A stretch of 64,000 nucleotides of DNA from CAYJBH01 sp964371365 (GCA_964371365.1 CAYJMO010000001.1:1-64000), one strand, 5' to 3'. Positions 36,545-46,355 are shown, numbered from the stretch's first letter. Notes: generated from the sequence alone by a model not told the origin. Numbers and translations are program-made.

Positions 36545-37456
36545 ATGGAATATAGGTTGGAGGGGGATTTCCCGGAAGCGGCATCGCTCAGTATCGAACA
36601 ACTCGTTTTGGCAAGGAGTAAGCGGACAATATTGCAGTCTACCGCGCTACTTTTCGATGTCAATCGCCGGATAAAGTTCGAGTTTTCAGGATATGAGGCG
36701 GTCATGCCGTTTGAAGAGGCAGCCTATAATCGTGACAACTCGGCGGTCAAGGATATCGCAGTGCTCTCCAAGATAGGTCAAAAAATCTGCTTTGTGATAA
36801 AAAGTATCGATTTTTCTCTCCCAAAACCGCTCTTTGTCCTCTCTCGCAGAGAGGCACAACAGAGGTGTAGTGACGAATATCTTGACAAAAAAAACATCGG
36901 TGACATCATAGATTGCAAGGTCACACACATTGAGCGTTACGGGGCTTTTTGTGATGTCGGCTGTGGCATTCCTGGACTTTTGCACATCGACTGCCTCTCG
37001 GTGTCACGCATCGGCACGCCGGGTGATCGCATTTACAAAGGACAAACCCTGCGAACCGTCATAAAAGCACGGGATGAAAGGGGGCGTTTTCTGCTCTCGC
37101 TTAAGGAATTGCTCGGCAGTTGGGACGAGAATGTCGAACGTTTTTCAGCCGGTGAGACGGTGGTCGGCATTGTGCGCAGTATCGAGGATTACGGCGTATT
37201 TATTGAACTCGCTCCAAATCTTTCGGGGCTCGCTGAACCGGTCGAGGGTCTCCACCCGGGTCAAAATGTCAGTGTCTACATAAAAAACATAATACCGGAA
37301 AAAATGAAGGTAAAGCTGTCTATAGTTGGCTCGTTGGAGGACGCCGAGGTAAAACGCGAGATAGACTATTTCTATTTTGGGGATCACATGGATCGTTTTT
37401 GCTATTCCAGCGCAGAGTCTAATCGAAATACAACGACCTACTTTATGGAAGAATAG
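36545..37456 (+). CDS. S1-domain RNA-binding protein
   Basis: This 303-residue protein has two S1 domains. The first is at about residues 110-185 (IGDIIDCKVTHIERYGAFCDVGCGIPGLLHI) and the second at about 195-260 (GIVRSIEDYGVFIEL...LSGLAE). An N-terminal region of about 100 residues has no clear relatives. A role in translation or RNA handling is inferred from the S1 folds. The start at 36545 follows GAAAGGA by about 12 bp. An ATG 12 bp earlier is too close to that site. The stop is 3 bp from the convergent tyrS stop. Confidence 0.8.
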   Translation: MEYRLEGDFPEAASLSIEQLVLARSKRTILQSTALLFDVNRRIKFEFSGYEAVMPFEEAAYNRDNSAVKDIAVLSKIGQKICFVIKSIDFSLPKPLFVLSRREAQQRCSDEYLDKKNIGDIIDCKVTHIERYGAFCDVGCGIPGLLHIDCLSVSRIGTPGDRIYKGQTLRTVIKARDERGRFLLSLKELLGSWDENVERFSAGETVVGIVRSIEDYGVFIELAPNLSGLAEPVEGLHPGQNVSVYIKNIIPEKMKVKLSIVGSLEDAEVKREIDYFYFGDHMDRFCYSSAESNRNTTTYFMEE

Positions 37457-37458
37457 TT

Positions 37459-38676
37459 TTAAATCACTATTTTACAGAACTGCTTTTTCCCTTTTTTGAC
37501 CAGCACACCCTCTTTTAACTGCTCGGCGGTGAAGGTATGGGTGTGCGTTTTTATCTGTTCGCCATCCGTCGAGATTCCGCCCTGTTGGATTAGGCGGCGC
37601 GCCTCACTTGCCGATGGTGCAAGACCACTCGAGACAAGGACAGTTATAATTCCAACCTCACCGTCCGAGAGTTTGTCCTCCGGCAGGGTGTGAGTCGGAA
37701 CCTCCCCTCCCTCGGCACCGCCAAACAGTGCGGCGGTGGCAATCTTTGCCTTTTGAGCCTCCTCCTCGCCGTGGACGAGCTCGGTCAGCTCAAACGCAAG
37801 TCTTTCCTTCGCTTTATTTATGTCCGCACCCTCTAAGCCTTCATACTCTGCAATCTCGTCCAGCGTCATAAAGGTCAACATCTTCATCACCTTGATGACA
37901 TCGCTGTCGTCGACGTTGCGCCAGTATTGGAAGAACTCAAAAGGCGTCGTCTTTTCGGCATCCAGCCAGACAGCACCCTTTTGGGTCTTGCCCATCTTGG
38001 TACCTTCCGATGTGGTCAGGAGGGTTATGGTCATGGCATATGCATCCTCCCCGAGTTTACGTCGGATGAGGTCGGTGCCACCGAGCATATTGCTCCACTG
38101 ATCGTCACCGCCAAACTGCATGTTACAGCCGTATTTACGGAATAGCTCCAAAAAGTCGTAGGATTGCATTATCATGTAGTTAAACTCGAAAAAGGAAAGC
38201 CCCTTTTCCATGCGCTGCTTGTAACACTCGGCGGCGAGCATTCTATTGACGGAAAAACACGCACCCACCTCACGAAGAAGCTCGACATAGTTTAGTTTTA
38301 AAAGCCAGTCGGCGTTGTTAACCATCATCGCCTTGCCCTCGCCAAACTCGATGAATCGTTCCATCTGACGTCTAAAACAGGCAATATTATGGTTGATGGT
38401 GTCGGTGGTCATCATGTCACGCATATCGGTCCTGCCGGACGGGTCACCCACCATTCCGGTGCCGCCACCGAGCAGTGCTATCGGTCGGTTGCCCGCCATC
38501 TGTAGTCGCTTCATCAGACAAAGAGCCATAAAGTGTCCGACATGTAGGCTGTCCGCTGTCGGATCAAAGCCGATGTAGAACACCGCCTTGCCATTGTTAA
38601 CAAGCTCTTTTATCTCCGGCTCGTCGGTCACCTGTGCGATAAGACCGCGTGCCTGTAATTCCTCGTAAATTTTCAT
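37459..38676 (-). CDS. tyrS: Tyrosyl-tRNA synthetase
   Basis: This 405-residue class I synthetase of the TyrRS/TrpRS group has the HIGH-type HVGHF at about residue 46. The KMSKS-type sequence is KMGKT, near residue 230, and a C-terminal S4 domain binds tRNA. All are normal for bacterial TyrS. I looked for a T-box leader in the 127 bp upstream and found none. The ATG at 38676 follows GAGAGGAATGG. Confidence 0.97.
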   Translation of the reverse strand: MKIYEELQARGLIAQVTDEPEIKELVNNGKAVFYIGFDPTADSLHVGHFMALCLMKRLQMAGNRPIALLGGGTGMVGDPSGRTDMRDMMTTDTINHNIACFRRQMERFIEFGEGKAMMVNNADWLLKLNYVELLREVGACFSVNRMLAAECYKQRMEKGLSFFEFNYMIMQSYDFLELFRKYGCNMQFGGDDQWSNMLGGTDLIRRKLGEDAYAMTITLLTTSEGTKMGKTQKGAVWLDAEKTTPFEFFQYWRNVDDSDVIKVMKMLTFMTLDEIAEYEGLEGADINKAKERLAFELTELVHGEEEAQKAKIATAALFGGAEGGEVPTHTLPEDKLSDGEVGIITVLVSSGLAPSASEARRLIQQGGISTDGEQIKTHTHTFTAEQLKEGVLVKKGKKQFCKIVI

Positions 38677-38716
38677 TCTTATTACCATTCCTCTCTCGAT
38701 GTTTTTTTACGGTTTT

Positions 38717-38793
38717 GCCACATGGTGGCGAAATTTCAGCGTCTTTCACTGAAAAGGAATAAAACTCGGAGTTTGAAAATTTATTTTCAAACT
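38717..38793. repeat. Cluster of three inverted repeats between recN and tyrS
   Basis: Three hairpins lie in 77 bp: GCCAC/GTGGC (38717-38729), TTTCAG/CTGAAA (38734-38754) and a perfect 11-bp AT-rich stem (38770-38793, 2-nt loop). The last is 10 bp past the recN stop. It is followed by a moderately T-rich tract on the minus strand, so it may be the recN terminator. The other two would lie in the tyrS leader. Confidence 0.5.
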
Positions 38794-38803
38794 TTCTTTC
38801 TTT

Positions 38804-40459
38804 TTATTCTTTCATAGCTGTATTTATCAGCTCCTCGGCATTTGCCTTGGCGGTTTGTGTTATGCTGTCCCCCGACATTATCCGCGCAAGCTCCAGTGTC
38901 CTACCCTCCATATCAAGGGGGGTTATATGGGTGGAGGCGGAATTTTTCTCGGTGGATTTTTCTATTAATAGGTGGTTGTCAGCAAAGCAGGCAAGCTGTG
39001 CCGAGTGGGTCACTGCAAGCACCTGTCGATTTTGGGCGGTTCGTCGCATCATTCTTCCTATTTTATAGGACGATGAACCGGATACACCGGTGTCAATCTC
39101 ATCATATATGACGGTCGGCATGTCGTCAACATCGGCAAGACTGTTTTTAATGGCGAGCATTATTCTGGCAAGTTCACCGCCTGAGGCTATCTTGGTGAGC
39201 GATTTCGGCAGATCACCGGGGTTGGTGGCAATCAAAAACTCAATGTTATCCGCGCCATCCCGTGCAAGGGAACGGTGCTCACAGTGCAGTTCAAAATGCA
39301 TACCCGGCATGTTAAGTTCACCGAGTGAGTTTACAATCTCCTTTTGAAGTTTTGAAAACGTCTTTTTTCGCTCCTTTGTGAGGGTTGCCGCAAGCTGCTT
39401 CGCTTGTTGACCAAGCCGGTCAATGTCTTGCTCTAACTCTGATATCGCCTGTTCGCTGTTATCTATCATGGATAATTCTTTTGAGGCTTCGTTATAATAT
39501 CGTTCTATATCCTCAAGATCATCGCCATACTTCTGACGCAGTTTATATAGCTCGTCGAGGCGCATCTCCACCGTATCAAGTTCGCCCGGCTGTGCCTCAC
39601 ATCGTTCCAGGGCACCGGATATGTCAACATGGAGCTCCTGCAACTCAAAAAACAGATTTTCCGCTCGCTGTTTAAAACCCTCTATCTGTGTTTCCGGAAC
39701 ACCGGACAGTGAATTGACCACGGTAGTCAATGACGATAATGTCCCATATTGCTCTTCGCCGAGTGTCTCTTTCGCGCCGACATAACCGTTTATTATCTTT
39801 TCAAGGTTGGTTAAAAGGTTGTGTCGTCGTTTGAGTTCCTCCGGCTCACCCTTTTTAAACGCCGCCTTTTCAATCTCGTCAATCTGAAAACGCAACAGAT
39901 CGGCACGTTTTGTGTTCTCCTCCTCATTTTTTGTGAGGTTATCCAATTGTTTTATCCGCTCACAAAGCTCTCTATAAACACTGTTGTACTGCTTTTTAAG
40001 CTCCTGCGTTCCTCCGTATCGATCGAGTAGCTTCAGCTGTGTATCAGGGGTCAAAAGATTGTAATTCTCCTGTTGACCGTGTATGGTTAAAAGATTCGGC
40101 ATGAACTCGCGTAGCATAGACACAAGTGCCGGTCGTCCGTTAATGCGAACCGTCCCCCTGCCGTCCGCGGTCAATTCACGGGTTATAATAAGTTGTTCCT
40201 GTGGCTCGAAGCCGAGCTCTGTCAATACATCACATACCTGTTTTGGCACCTTTTCAAAGACAGCGCATATGCTCCCTTTTTGTGTGCCGGTGCGCAGTAC
40301 ATCTTTGGGCAGACGATGTCCGAGAAGTGCTCCCACCGAGTCGATAACGATAGACTTGCCGGCACCGGTCTCACCGGTCAAGACGTTAAACCCTCTCTCA
40401 AAGGTCACGCTTGCCCGCTCGATCACGGCAATATTCTCGATTATCAACTCACAAAGCAT
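38804..40459 (-). CDS. recN: DNA repair protein RecN
   Basis: This 551-residue SMC-like ATPase acts early in double-strand break repair. Walker A GETGAGKS is near residue 35. Coiled-coil arms rich in Glu and Lys occupy about residues 155-365. The signature ASGGELARIMLA and Walker B VIYDEIDTGVSG are near residues 425-480. Two palindrome copies lie in the coiled-coil region (39407 exact; 39714 with one mismatch). It closes the conserved nusB-xse-ispA-dxs-tlyA-nadK-recN run. Confidence 0.97.
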   Translation of the reverse strand: MLCELIIENIAVIERASVTFERGFNVLTGETGAGKSIVIDSVGALLGHRLPKDVLRTGTQKGSICAVFEKVPKQVCDVLTELGFEPQEQLIITRELTADGRGTVRINGRPALVSMLREFMPNLLTIHGQQENYNLLTPDTQLKLLDRYGGTQELKKQYNSVYRELCERIKQLDNLTKNEEENTKRADLLRFQIDEIEKAAFKKGEPEELKRRHNLLTNLEKIINGYVGAKETLGEEQYGTLSSLTTVVNSLSGVPETQIEGFKQRAENLFFELQELHVDISGALERCEAQPGELDTVEMRLDELYKLRQKYGDDLEDIERYYNEASKELSMIDNSEQAISELEQDIDRLGQQAKQLAATLTKERKKTFSKLQKEIVNSLGELNMPGMHFELHCEHRSLARDGADNIEFLIATNPGDLPKSLTKIASGGELARIMLAIKNSLADVDDMPTVIYDEIDTGVSGSSSYKIGRMMRRTAQNRQVLAVTHSAQLACFADNHLLIEKSTEKNSASTHITPLDMEGRTLELARIMSGDSITQTAKANAEELINTAMKE

Positions 40460-40606
40460 GGTCTGTTTTGTTGTCCTTTCATTTTTTAGTCCTTCAACTT
40501 AAAAACCAACACATCTTCCCGGCAGAAATTCCGTCTATCTGCGTTGTCGTCAATATCCTCACGCCTTGATAGGCGAAATTTCTGCTCGGTAATCTCATGT
40601 CGTTTT
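40460..40606 (-). other. Spacer between nadK and recN, with a possible structured leader
   Basis: This 147-bp stretch occupies the place where argR is usual in this gene order. I find no ArgR-like coding. On the minus strand GCAGAAATT near the nadK end is complementary to AATTTCTGC about 55 nt later. A small CGCCT/AGGCG hairpin lies between them. A structured RNA or chance pairing are both possible. Confidence 0.35.
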
Positions 40607-41407
40607 TCAAGTTGAATGACTATATTTTCTGCGTAGTTTTTTATCTATGGCGGCGAACTGGCCTGTTTCATTAAAAAATATTAGCGGTGTAGTCCTGTCA
40701 CTGCAACAAATCGCTACATCGTCATTCACAATCACCTCGTCACGTCCGTCGGCGCAGAGCTTGACCGGTGCACTGCCGGAACTTATCCTGACCGTTATTG
40801 TCCGTTCAGCGGAAAAGACCATCGGTGGTGTGCCAAGGCTATGGGCGCAGAGCGGGGTGACGGTTATCGCCTTTAGGTTGACGTCGATGATGGGTCCTCC
40901 GGCGGACAGTGAGTAGGCGGTCGAGCCGGTCGGAGTGGAGACTATTACCCCGTCGCCGCGATAATCTAACACCCTTATCCCATCGCACAGTACCGAAACA
41001 TCCACCGTCTTGCCGACCGAACTGCCGGCGAATAAAAACTCATTCAACGCGACAAGGTTTTTGTCACTACAACTCGCCGAGAGGGTTATTCGTTCCTCAC
41101 GATGGTAACTGCCATCGATAAGCTCGGTCAATCGCTCAAGATTGTCGGCTGTCAGGGCGGTCAGAAAACCAAGACGACCGACGTTTATTCCGACAATAGG
41201 TATCTCCCTGCCCATCAACAGGTGGGCGGCGTGCAACAATGTCCCGTCCCCTCCGACCGTTATCGCAAAGTTAAAATCATCGCTCGGCAGATCATCACGG
41301 TCGGTGCACACACACTCAATACCTCTTTTACTAAAGAGCGATTTTATATCCTCGGCGACCTTATTTGAAAGATCGCTGTTCGGGTTATTTATTACGAGAA
41401 ATTTCAT
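40607..41407 (-). CDS. nadK: NAD kinase
   Basis: NadK phosphorylates NAD to NADP. The 266-residue protein has the diagnostic GGDGTLLHAAHL near residue 53, LGFLTAL, and the second glycine-rich TPTGSTAYSLSAGGPI. The size is typical. Its ATG overlaps the tlyA stop (ATGA). Confidence 0.97.
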   Translation of the reverse strand: MKFLVINNPNSDLSNKVAEDIKSLFSKRGIECVCTDRDDLPSDDFNFAITVGGDGTLLHAAHLLMGREIPIVGINVGRLGFLTALTADNLERLTELIDGSYHREERITLSASCSDKNLVALNEFLFAGSSVGKTVDVSVLCDGIRVLDYRGDGVIVSTPTGSTAYSLSAGGPIIDVNLKAITVTPLCAHSLGTPPMVFSAERTITVRISSGSAPVKLCADGRDEVIVNDDVAICCSDRTTPLIFFNETGQFAAIDKKLRRKYSHST

Positions 41408-42210
41408 CTATTATCTTCCATGGAAAGCTCGAAATGTGCGTTTTTCACGATCTCCTCTACATTTGGTGAAAGGTCAAACGGTCGGTTTGACAGTGCGAGG
41501 AGAAATTCGATGTTGCCTTTTGGTCCTTTGATCGGCGAGTGGTACAACCCAAAAGGGAAAAGCTCGTTTTCATCTGCAAAGGACAACACCCTCTCGATGA
41601 CCTCACGATGAACCACTGCATCGCGCACCACACCATTTTTCCCAACCTGTTCACGACCTGCCTCAAATTGCGGTTTTATAAGTACAACAGCAATAAAATC
41701 ATCGTCGGTGAACCTTTTAAATAGAGTAAAAATGTGGGAGAGCGAGATAAATGAGACATCGACGGTGAAGATATCTATCTTGTGAAGAACCTTCTCCGGT
41801 TCGAGATACCTTGCGTTGGTGCGCTCCAAACAGACAACGCGCTCGTCACATCGCAGCCGATAGTCCAACTGACCGTAACCTACATCCACCGCATAGACAA
41901 CCTCAGCACCGTTTTGTAACGCAAAGTCGGTAAATCCGCCGGTCGACGCGCCGATATCCATGACCGTTTTGCCGACAAAATCAAGGGAAAAGCGCTCCTT
42001 TGCTTGTTTGAGCTTGTACGCCCCTCTGCTCACATACTGTTCGGTCGGCAGATTTAATGTTATATCATCGTCCGGTTTAACGGATTGACCCGGCTTGTCG
42101 GCGCGTTGACCGTTGATAAAACAGCGACCCTGCATTATCAGCGACCTCGCGCGCTCTCGTGAGGGAAGATCAAAACGCTCCTGTACCAGTTGATCCAGTC
42201 TGTTCGCCAT
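41404..42210 (-). CDS. tlyA: TlyA-family rRNA methyltransferase
   Basis: About 268 residues. An N-terminal S4 RNA-binding domain (residues 1-60) precedes an FtsJ-like SAM domain with DIGASTGGFTDFAL, DVGYGQLD and VLIKPQFE. Mycobacterial TlyA 2'-O-methylates 16S and 23S rRNA; older names call it hemolysin A. The ATG overlaps the dxs stop (TGATG) after AGGAGG. Confidence 0.94.
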   Translation of the reverse strand: MANRLDQLVQERFDLPSRERARSLIMQGRCFINGQRADKPGQSVKPDDDITLNLPTEQYVSRGAYKLKQAKERFSLDFVGKTVMDIGASTGGFTDFALQNGAEVVYAVDVGYGQLDYRLRCDERVVCLERTNARYLEPEKVLHKIDIFTVDVSFISLSHIFTLFKRFTDDDFIAVVLIKPQFEAGREQVGKNGVVRDAVVHREVIERVLSFADENELFPFGLYHSPIKGPKGNIEFLLALSNRPFDLSPNVEEIVKNAHFELSMEDNR

Positions 42211-44039
42211 CACTCCTCCTGCTCCTTTGGTATCCGAAGCAGTTCAGAAATCGACACGGCATCCAACGACAGCTCTCGCCGAAGTTCTTTTACGGTGGCG
42301 GTCGGCACGTTTGCAATCTCAACACCTTTATCGAATATAACACCGCCATATCCCGCCGCCTGTAGCCAGCCGGATATCCGCTCCCCAAGACCGCCTATAA
42401 CAACGTCGTCATGCAGTATTACAATCTTATTATAGTTGAGCAGTTCGTTAATCAGTCCCTNNNNNNNNNNCTTTATCACGTCACAACCGACCCCCTCCTC
42501 GGCAAGCAGATGCGCTGTCTTGACCGCCTCGGCCACCATTGCGCCATAGCTAAGAATAGCGACGGCACTATGCTCACTCGGGCGAAAACTGTCAAACGCA
42601 TTGCCGGTACAGGGATGCTCGGCAAGGGAAGCATCCTCGCCACCACGCGGATATCTTATCGCTCGAATGCCTTTCATTGCGACAAGTTTTTTTAACCAAT
42701 GGCGCAACTCCGCAAAGTTAGAGGGAGCTATAACCACCGAACCGAGCGGCTGACAGAGGTAATTTACGTCGTATATCCCCTGATGTGTCTCACCGTCCGC
42801 CGGCACGAGTCCGGCCCTATCCACCGCAAAGAGTAGATCCACCTCGTTGAGATAAACATCGTTCAAAATCTGATCATAACTGCGCTGTAAAAAGGTGGAA
42901 TAGATTGCAACTACGGGATTGATCCCCTCCTTAGAGAGTCCGGCGGCGAAGGTCACCGCGTGCTGTTCTGCCATGCCTACATCGAAAAATCTCGTTTTAT
43001 GCTGTTTTGCAAATTCCGAAAGACCGGTGCCATCCTTCATGGCAGCGGTAATTGCAACCAACCGCTCATCCTCTTTAGCAAGTTCACATAGCGTCTCCCC
43101 AAAGACAGAGGAAAAGTCCTGTCCGGATTTTTTTGATACACTCGGTGAGATGCTGTGGAACGCCTTAGGATTTTTTTCAGCGTCACGAAAGCCCTTACCC
43201 TTTTGTGTTATAACATGTATAAAAACCGGTGTGTCGAACTGGTGCACATTGTGGAACATCCGACATAGCTCCGCCACGTTGTGCCCGTCAATTAGCCCGA
43301 AATATTGAAAACCCATCATCTCAAAAAAGGTATCGTGATAGACCGCCTGCCGAACAAGTGCCTTTGCACTGCTGATACCCTTGATAAATAGGTCTCCAAA
43401 CATGGGGATTTTGTGCAAGGTCTCGCTCGTTCCGTGTTTCGCATCGGTATACTGTTTTGACATGCGCAGTTTGTTAAGATAGCCGGAAATTGAACCGACA
43501 TTTTTTGATATCGACATCTTGTTGTCGTTGAGTATCACCACCAAATTGTCAAGCCCTGCGGTATTGTTCATGCCCTCATAGACCATGCCGCCGCCAAAAC
43601 TCCCGTCACCGATGACAGCGATTACAATGCCGTCCTCCCCCTTTAGCTTCTTTGCTCTCGCCATGCCGATAGCAGCGGACAACGCAGTATTGCCATGACC
43701 TGTTATAATGGCGTCGTGTTCACTTTCTTTCGGGCTGGGAAAGCCGGTCACTCCGCCCTTTTGACGCAGGAGTGAAAAACCATCCTTGCGACCGGTCAAA
43801 ATCTTTTGGGTGTAGCACTGGTGACCGACGTCGTATACAATCCGGTCGTTTTTATCACAAAATATACGGTTGAGTGCGACAATGAGCTCCACCGCACCAA
43901 GATTGGAAGCCATATGACCGCCGCTGTTCCCGACCGATTCCACCAAAAAGGAGCGTATCTCGCTACACAGCGTGATAAGCTGACCTGCCGTTAAACCTCT
44001 CAGGTCTTTCGGCTGTTTTATGGTGTCAATCAGAGACAT
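42210..44039 (-). CDS. dxs: 1-deoxy-D-xylulose-5-phosphate synthase (contains an assembly gap)
   Basis: DXS joins pyruvate and glyceraldehyde 3-phosphate in the first step of the MEP isoprenoid pathway. The TPP-binding GDGSFGGGMVYEG...NDN motif is at about residues 145-180. Transketolase-like middle (DVGMAEQHAVTFAAG) and C-terminal domains follow. A run of 10 N at 42461 falls in the segment between DVIK and LINELL. The frame is kept, but about five residues appear to be missing compared with other DXS proteins, so the true gap is probably longer. The next gene in the run supplies the prenyl synthase. Confidence 0.95.
   Translation of the reverse strand: MSLIDTIKQPKDLRGLTAGQLITLCSEIRSFLVESVGNSGGHMASNLGAVELIVALNRIFCDKNDRIVYDVGHQCYTQKILTGRKDGFSLLRQKGGVTGFPSPKESEHDAIITGHGNTALSAAIGMARAKKLKGEDGIVIAVIGDGSFGGGMVYEGMNNTAGLDNLVVILNDNKMSISKNVGSISGYLNKLRMSKQYTDAKHGTSETLHKIPMFGDLFIKGISSAKALVRQAVYHDTFFEMMGFQYFGLIDGHNVAELCRMFHNVHQFDTPVFIHVITQKGKGFRDAEKNPKAFHSISPSVSKKSGQDFSSVFGETLCELAKEDERLVAITAAMKDGTGLSEFAKQHKTRFFDVGMAEQHAVTFAAGLSKEGINPVVAIYSTFLQRSYDQILNDVYLNEVDLLFAVDRAGLVPADGETHQGIYDVNYLCQPLGSVVIAPSNFAELRHWLKKLVAMKGIRAIRYPRGGEDASLAEHPCTGNAFDSFRPSEHSAVAILSYGAMVAEAVKTAHLLAEEGVGCDVIKXXXXGLINELLNYNKIVILHDDVVIGGLGERISGWLQAAGYGGVIFDKGVEIANVPTATVKELRRELSLDAVSISELLRIPKEQEE
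42461..42470. other. Assembly gap (10 N) inside dxs
   Basis: Ten N at the start of the C-terminal domain. The frame is continuous across it (length 1 modulo 3), but family alignment from memory suggests more residues belong here. Confidence 0.95.
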
Positions 44040-44103
44040 TTCCGACAATCCCTCTCTATAATTAAAGGCATATAAATTGAATAAACTCTTTGCGCTTTTT
44101 GGC

Positions 44104-44994
44104 TCAACTTCTTCGTTTTAACAACTCTTCCTGAAGACATAACAGGAAAGAACACTTCTCACCAAAGACCGCCTCCAACTCGCGTGCATTTTCCTCTGCA
44201 AGCAGATCGGCGTACTTTTGCGCCCTTTCTTTACCATATAAAGTAACATAGGTGGTCTTTCCGCTTACAACATCACTGCCTATCGGCTTTCCGAGTTCCT
44301 CCTCGGTGGAGGTGATATCTAATATATCATCAATTATCTGAAAAGTCAGTCCCAGAGTGAACGCAAAGTCGCGCAGTGTCAAAAACTCCTGACTGTTCGA
44401 GCCGGCGGCAATAGCGCCGAGCTGAACCGAGGTAGAAATTAGCGCGCCGGTCTTGTTGCGGTGAATCTCATTAAGCATACTTTCGGTGATGGTGCGATCG
44501 CAGTTGTTGAGATCCAAATCCTGACCGTAGATAACTCCGCCAAGCCCTGCGGAATAAGATAATAATTGAACTGCCGTCAAAAGCGCCTCTGCCGGAATCT
44601 GTGCCGAGGCGACAACGCCGAACGCATGAGTGAGCAGGCTGTCACCGGCGAGCAGTGCACTTGCCTCTCCATATTTGACGTGACATGCCGGCATACCGCG
44701 GCGTAGATTGTCGTCATCCATACAGGGCAGGTCGTCGTGTATCAAGGTATAGCAGTGAATCATCTCCACCGCCGCGGCGAGGCTCAGCGCCTTTTCATAG
44801 CTCTGACATAGCATGTCACACACGGCTAACACCAGCACACCGCGTATCCTCTTTCCTCCGGATAAAAGGCTGTACTCCGCCGCCTTTGCGACCTCGCTGT
44901 CACGGTGTGGCAACATACTGACCACTTCGGTCAACGTATGTTCTACTGCATTTTTATACTCTTTTAGTTTGTCGTTATACATCATGTTATCCAT
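44104..44994 (-). CDS. ispA: Polyprenyl (farnesyl/geranyl) diphosphate synthase
   Basis: This 296-residue trans-prenyltransferase has the first Asp-rich motif DDLPCMDDD at about residue 93 and the second IIDDILD near residue 232. It condenses isopentenyl diphosphate with allylic diphosphates, probably to farnesyl diphosphate. It is placed directly before dxs and after xseB, as in many Firmicutes. A palindrome copy at 44918 encodes LTEVVS near the N-terminus. Confidence 0.94.
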   Translation of the reverse strand: MDNMMYNDKLKEYKNAVEHTLTEVVSMLPHRDSEVAKAAEYSLLSGGKRIRGVLVLAVCDMLCQSYEKALSLAAAVEMIHCYTLIHDDLPCMDDDNLRRGMPACHVKYGEASALLAGDSLLTHAFGVVASAQIPAEALLTAVQLLSYSAGLGGVIYGQDLDLNNCDRTITESMLNEIHRNKTGALISTSVQLGAIAAGSNSQEFLTLRDFAFTLGLTFQIIDDILDITSTEEELGKPIGSDVVSGKTTYVTLYGKERAQKYADLLAEENARELEAVFGEKCSFLLCLQEELLKRRS

Positions 44995-45019
44995 ATCAGT
45001 TACATCCTTTCTATCGGAA

Positions 45020-45205
45020 TTAATCCTCTTTATAAGTCTCGAGCCCTACCTCGACAGTGTTAAGCAGCCCCTCGCACTCAAGACGCAATTTCTCCCCCTG
45101 CTCATATAGAGGCAGAAGTTCCTCTATGCCGGTTTCATCGTCTGCAATCTTGACCGCGATCTTTTCCAGTTCGGCTAAAGCCTGTTCAAACGTCCTCTTT
45201 TCCAT
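45020..45205 (-). CDS. xseB: Exodeoxyribonuclease VII small subunit
   Basis: This 61-residue helical protein starts MEKRTFEQALAELEKI, typical of XseB. It assembles with XseA into the single-strand exonuclease VII. AAAGGA lies four bases before the ATG at 45205. Longer in-frame starts lie within xseA and are not supported. Confidence 0.93.
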   Translation of the reverse strand: MEKRTFEQALAELEKIAVKIADDETGIEELLPLYEQGEKLRLECEGLLNTVEVGLETYKED

Positions 45206-45215
45206 ATAATCCTTT

Positions 45216-46355
45216 CTACAACGTTTTTGGGCTGACATTCTCAACTAAACACTCGATAAACGCCTCCTTGGTCTCAAGCTCGATATGATCTCCTTTGTTC
45301 GGAAGGAGCTCCCCGAGTGGTTTTTGTTCACGTCTTATGACAGCATATCCTTTTTTAAGCACCCTATTCGGATCAAAGGCGGTGAGTCGGTCACCGAGTG
45401 TGTTAAGCCTCAACCGAGCACGCTCAACCCGTGATTTTGTTGTATCTTGAAGTTTTTGTGCAACATCTGACAATCGTTGTTTTGACATATTGACCGCTGA
45501 TGCTATTCTCTTTTTATCTATCGCACCACACGCCACTTTATATCGATAGAGCAGTTGTGACGGGTCGATTAATACAATCTCCGCCGCGGCGGTAGGTGTA
45601 GCGGCTCGTACATCCGCTACAAGGTCGCTGATAAGCAGATCAATCTCATGTCCTATAGCGGACACCACCGGTTTTTCAGCGTTGTATATCGCCTCGGCTA
45701 TAACCTCGCTGTTAAAAACAAACAGATCTTCGGCACTGCCGCCGCCCCTTGTAACCAATATCAGCTCAACATCGGGGTGTCGATCGAGGGCTCTTATGCC
45801 TTGAGCGATGGGATCTGCCGCCGTCGCACCCTGTACCGGTGTGTCAAAAAGAATGAAACGAATACTCTTCAACGTGCGTCTGCGCACCACAGCGAGTATG
45901 TCCTGAAGCGCCGCACCGTCCTTAGAGGTCACAAGCCCGATACACGCCGGGCTATCCGGCAGGGGCTTTTTGTGTGACGGATCAAAAAAACCTCGTTGTT
46001 CCAATCGCTGTTTTGTCTTTAAAAATGCGGCATTCAGCGCACCCTCCCCGTCCAAAAACATATGGGTGACATAGAGCTGAAAACTACCATCCTTCTGGTA
46101 CAGCGTTGCCCTTGCACGCACTAAAAGCTGCATACCGTCCTCCGGCACAAAGGACAAACGGTCGGCATCACGCGAGAACATGACCGCCTTGACACTACTC
46201 TCACTGTCCTTTAGGATAAAGTAACAGTGTCCCGACTTACGATGAAGGTGAAAGGAGGCGAGCTCGGCAGTGATGACGAGATCGCAGAGTGCCTCATTGT
46301 TGTCGAGTAGGTCTTTAACAAAGCGGTTTAACGCCGATATACTAATCGGTTCCAT
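45216..46355 (-). CDS. xseA: Exodeoxyribonuclease VII large subunit
   Basis: About 379 residues, with an N-terminal OB-fold (SISALNRFVKDLLDNN...ELASF) and a catalytic core with SKDGAALQDIL and LVTRGGGSAEDLFVFN. A C-terminal coiled coil holds XseB. The ATG at 46355 overlaps the nusB stop by 14 bp. The 38 extra in-frame codons upstream are within nusB and are not XseA-like. Confidence 0.95.
   Translation of the reverse strand: MEPISISALNRFVKDLLDNNEALCDLVITAELASFHLHRKSGHCYFILKDSESSVKAVMFSRDADRLSFVPEDGMQLLVRARATLYQKDGSFQLYVTHMFLDGEGALNAAFLKTKQRLEQRGFFDPSHKKPLPDSPACIGLVTSKDGAALQDILAVVRRRTLKSIRFILFDTPVQGATAADPIAQGIRALDRHPDVELILVTRGGGSAEDLFVFNSEVIAEAIYNAEKPVVSAIGHEIDLLISDLVADVRAATPTAAAEIVLIDPSQLLYRYKVACGAIDKKRIASAVNMSKQRLSDVAQKLQDTTKSRVERARLRLNTLGDRLTAFDPNRVLKKGYAVIRREQKPLGELLPNKGDHIELETKEAFIECLVENVSPKTL

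Noticed and set aside
38677..38803. T-box riboswitch ahead of tyrS
   Set aside because: The leader is short and lacks the conserved T-box core; it shows only three unrelated hairpins. The alaS leader is also too short for one.
41467..41487. GTCAAAC-N5-GTTTGAC palindrome in tlyA
   Set aside because: It resembles the dispersed palindrome in layout but has different arms, and I saw it only once.
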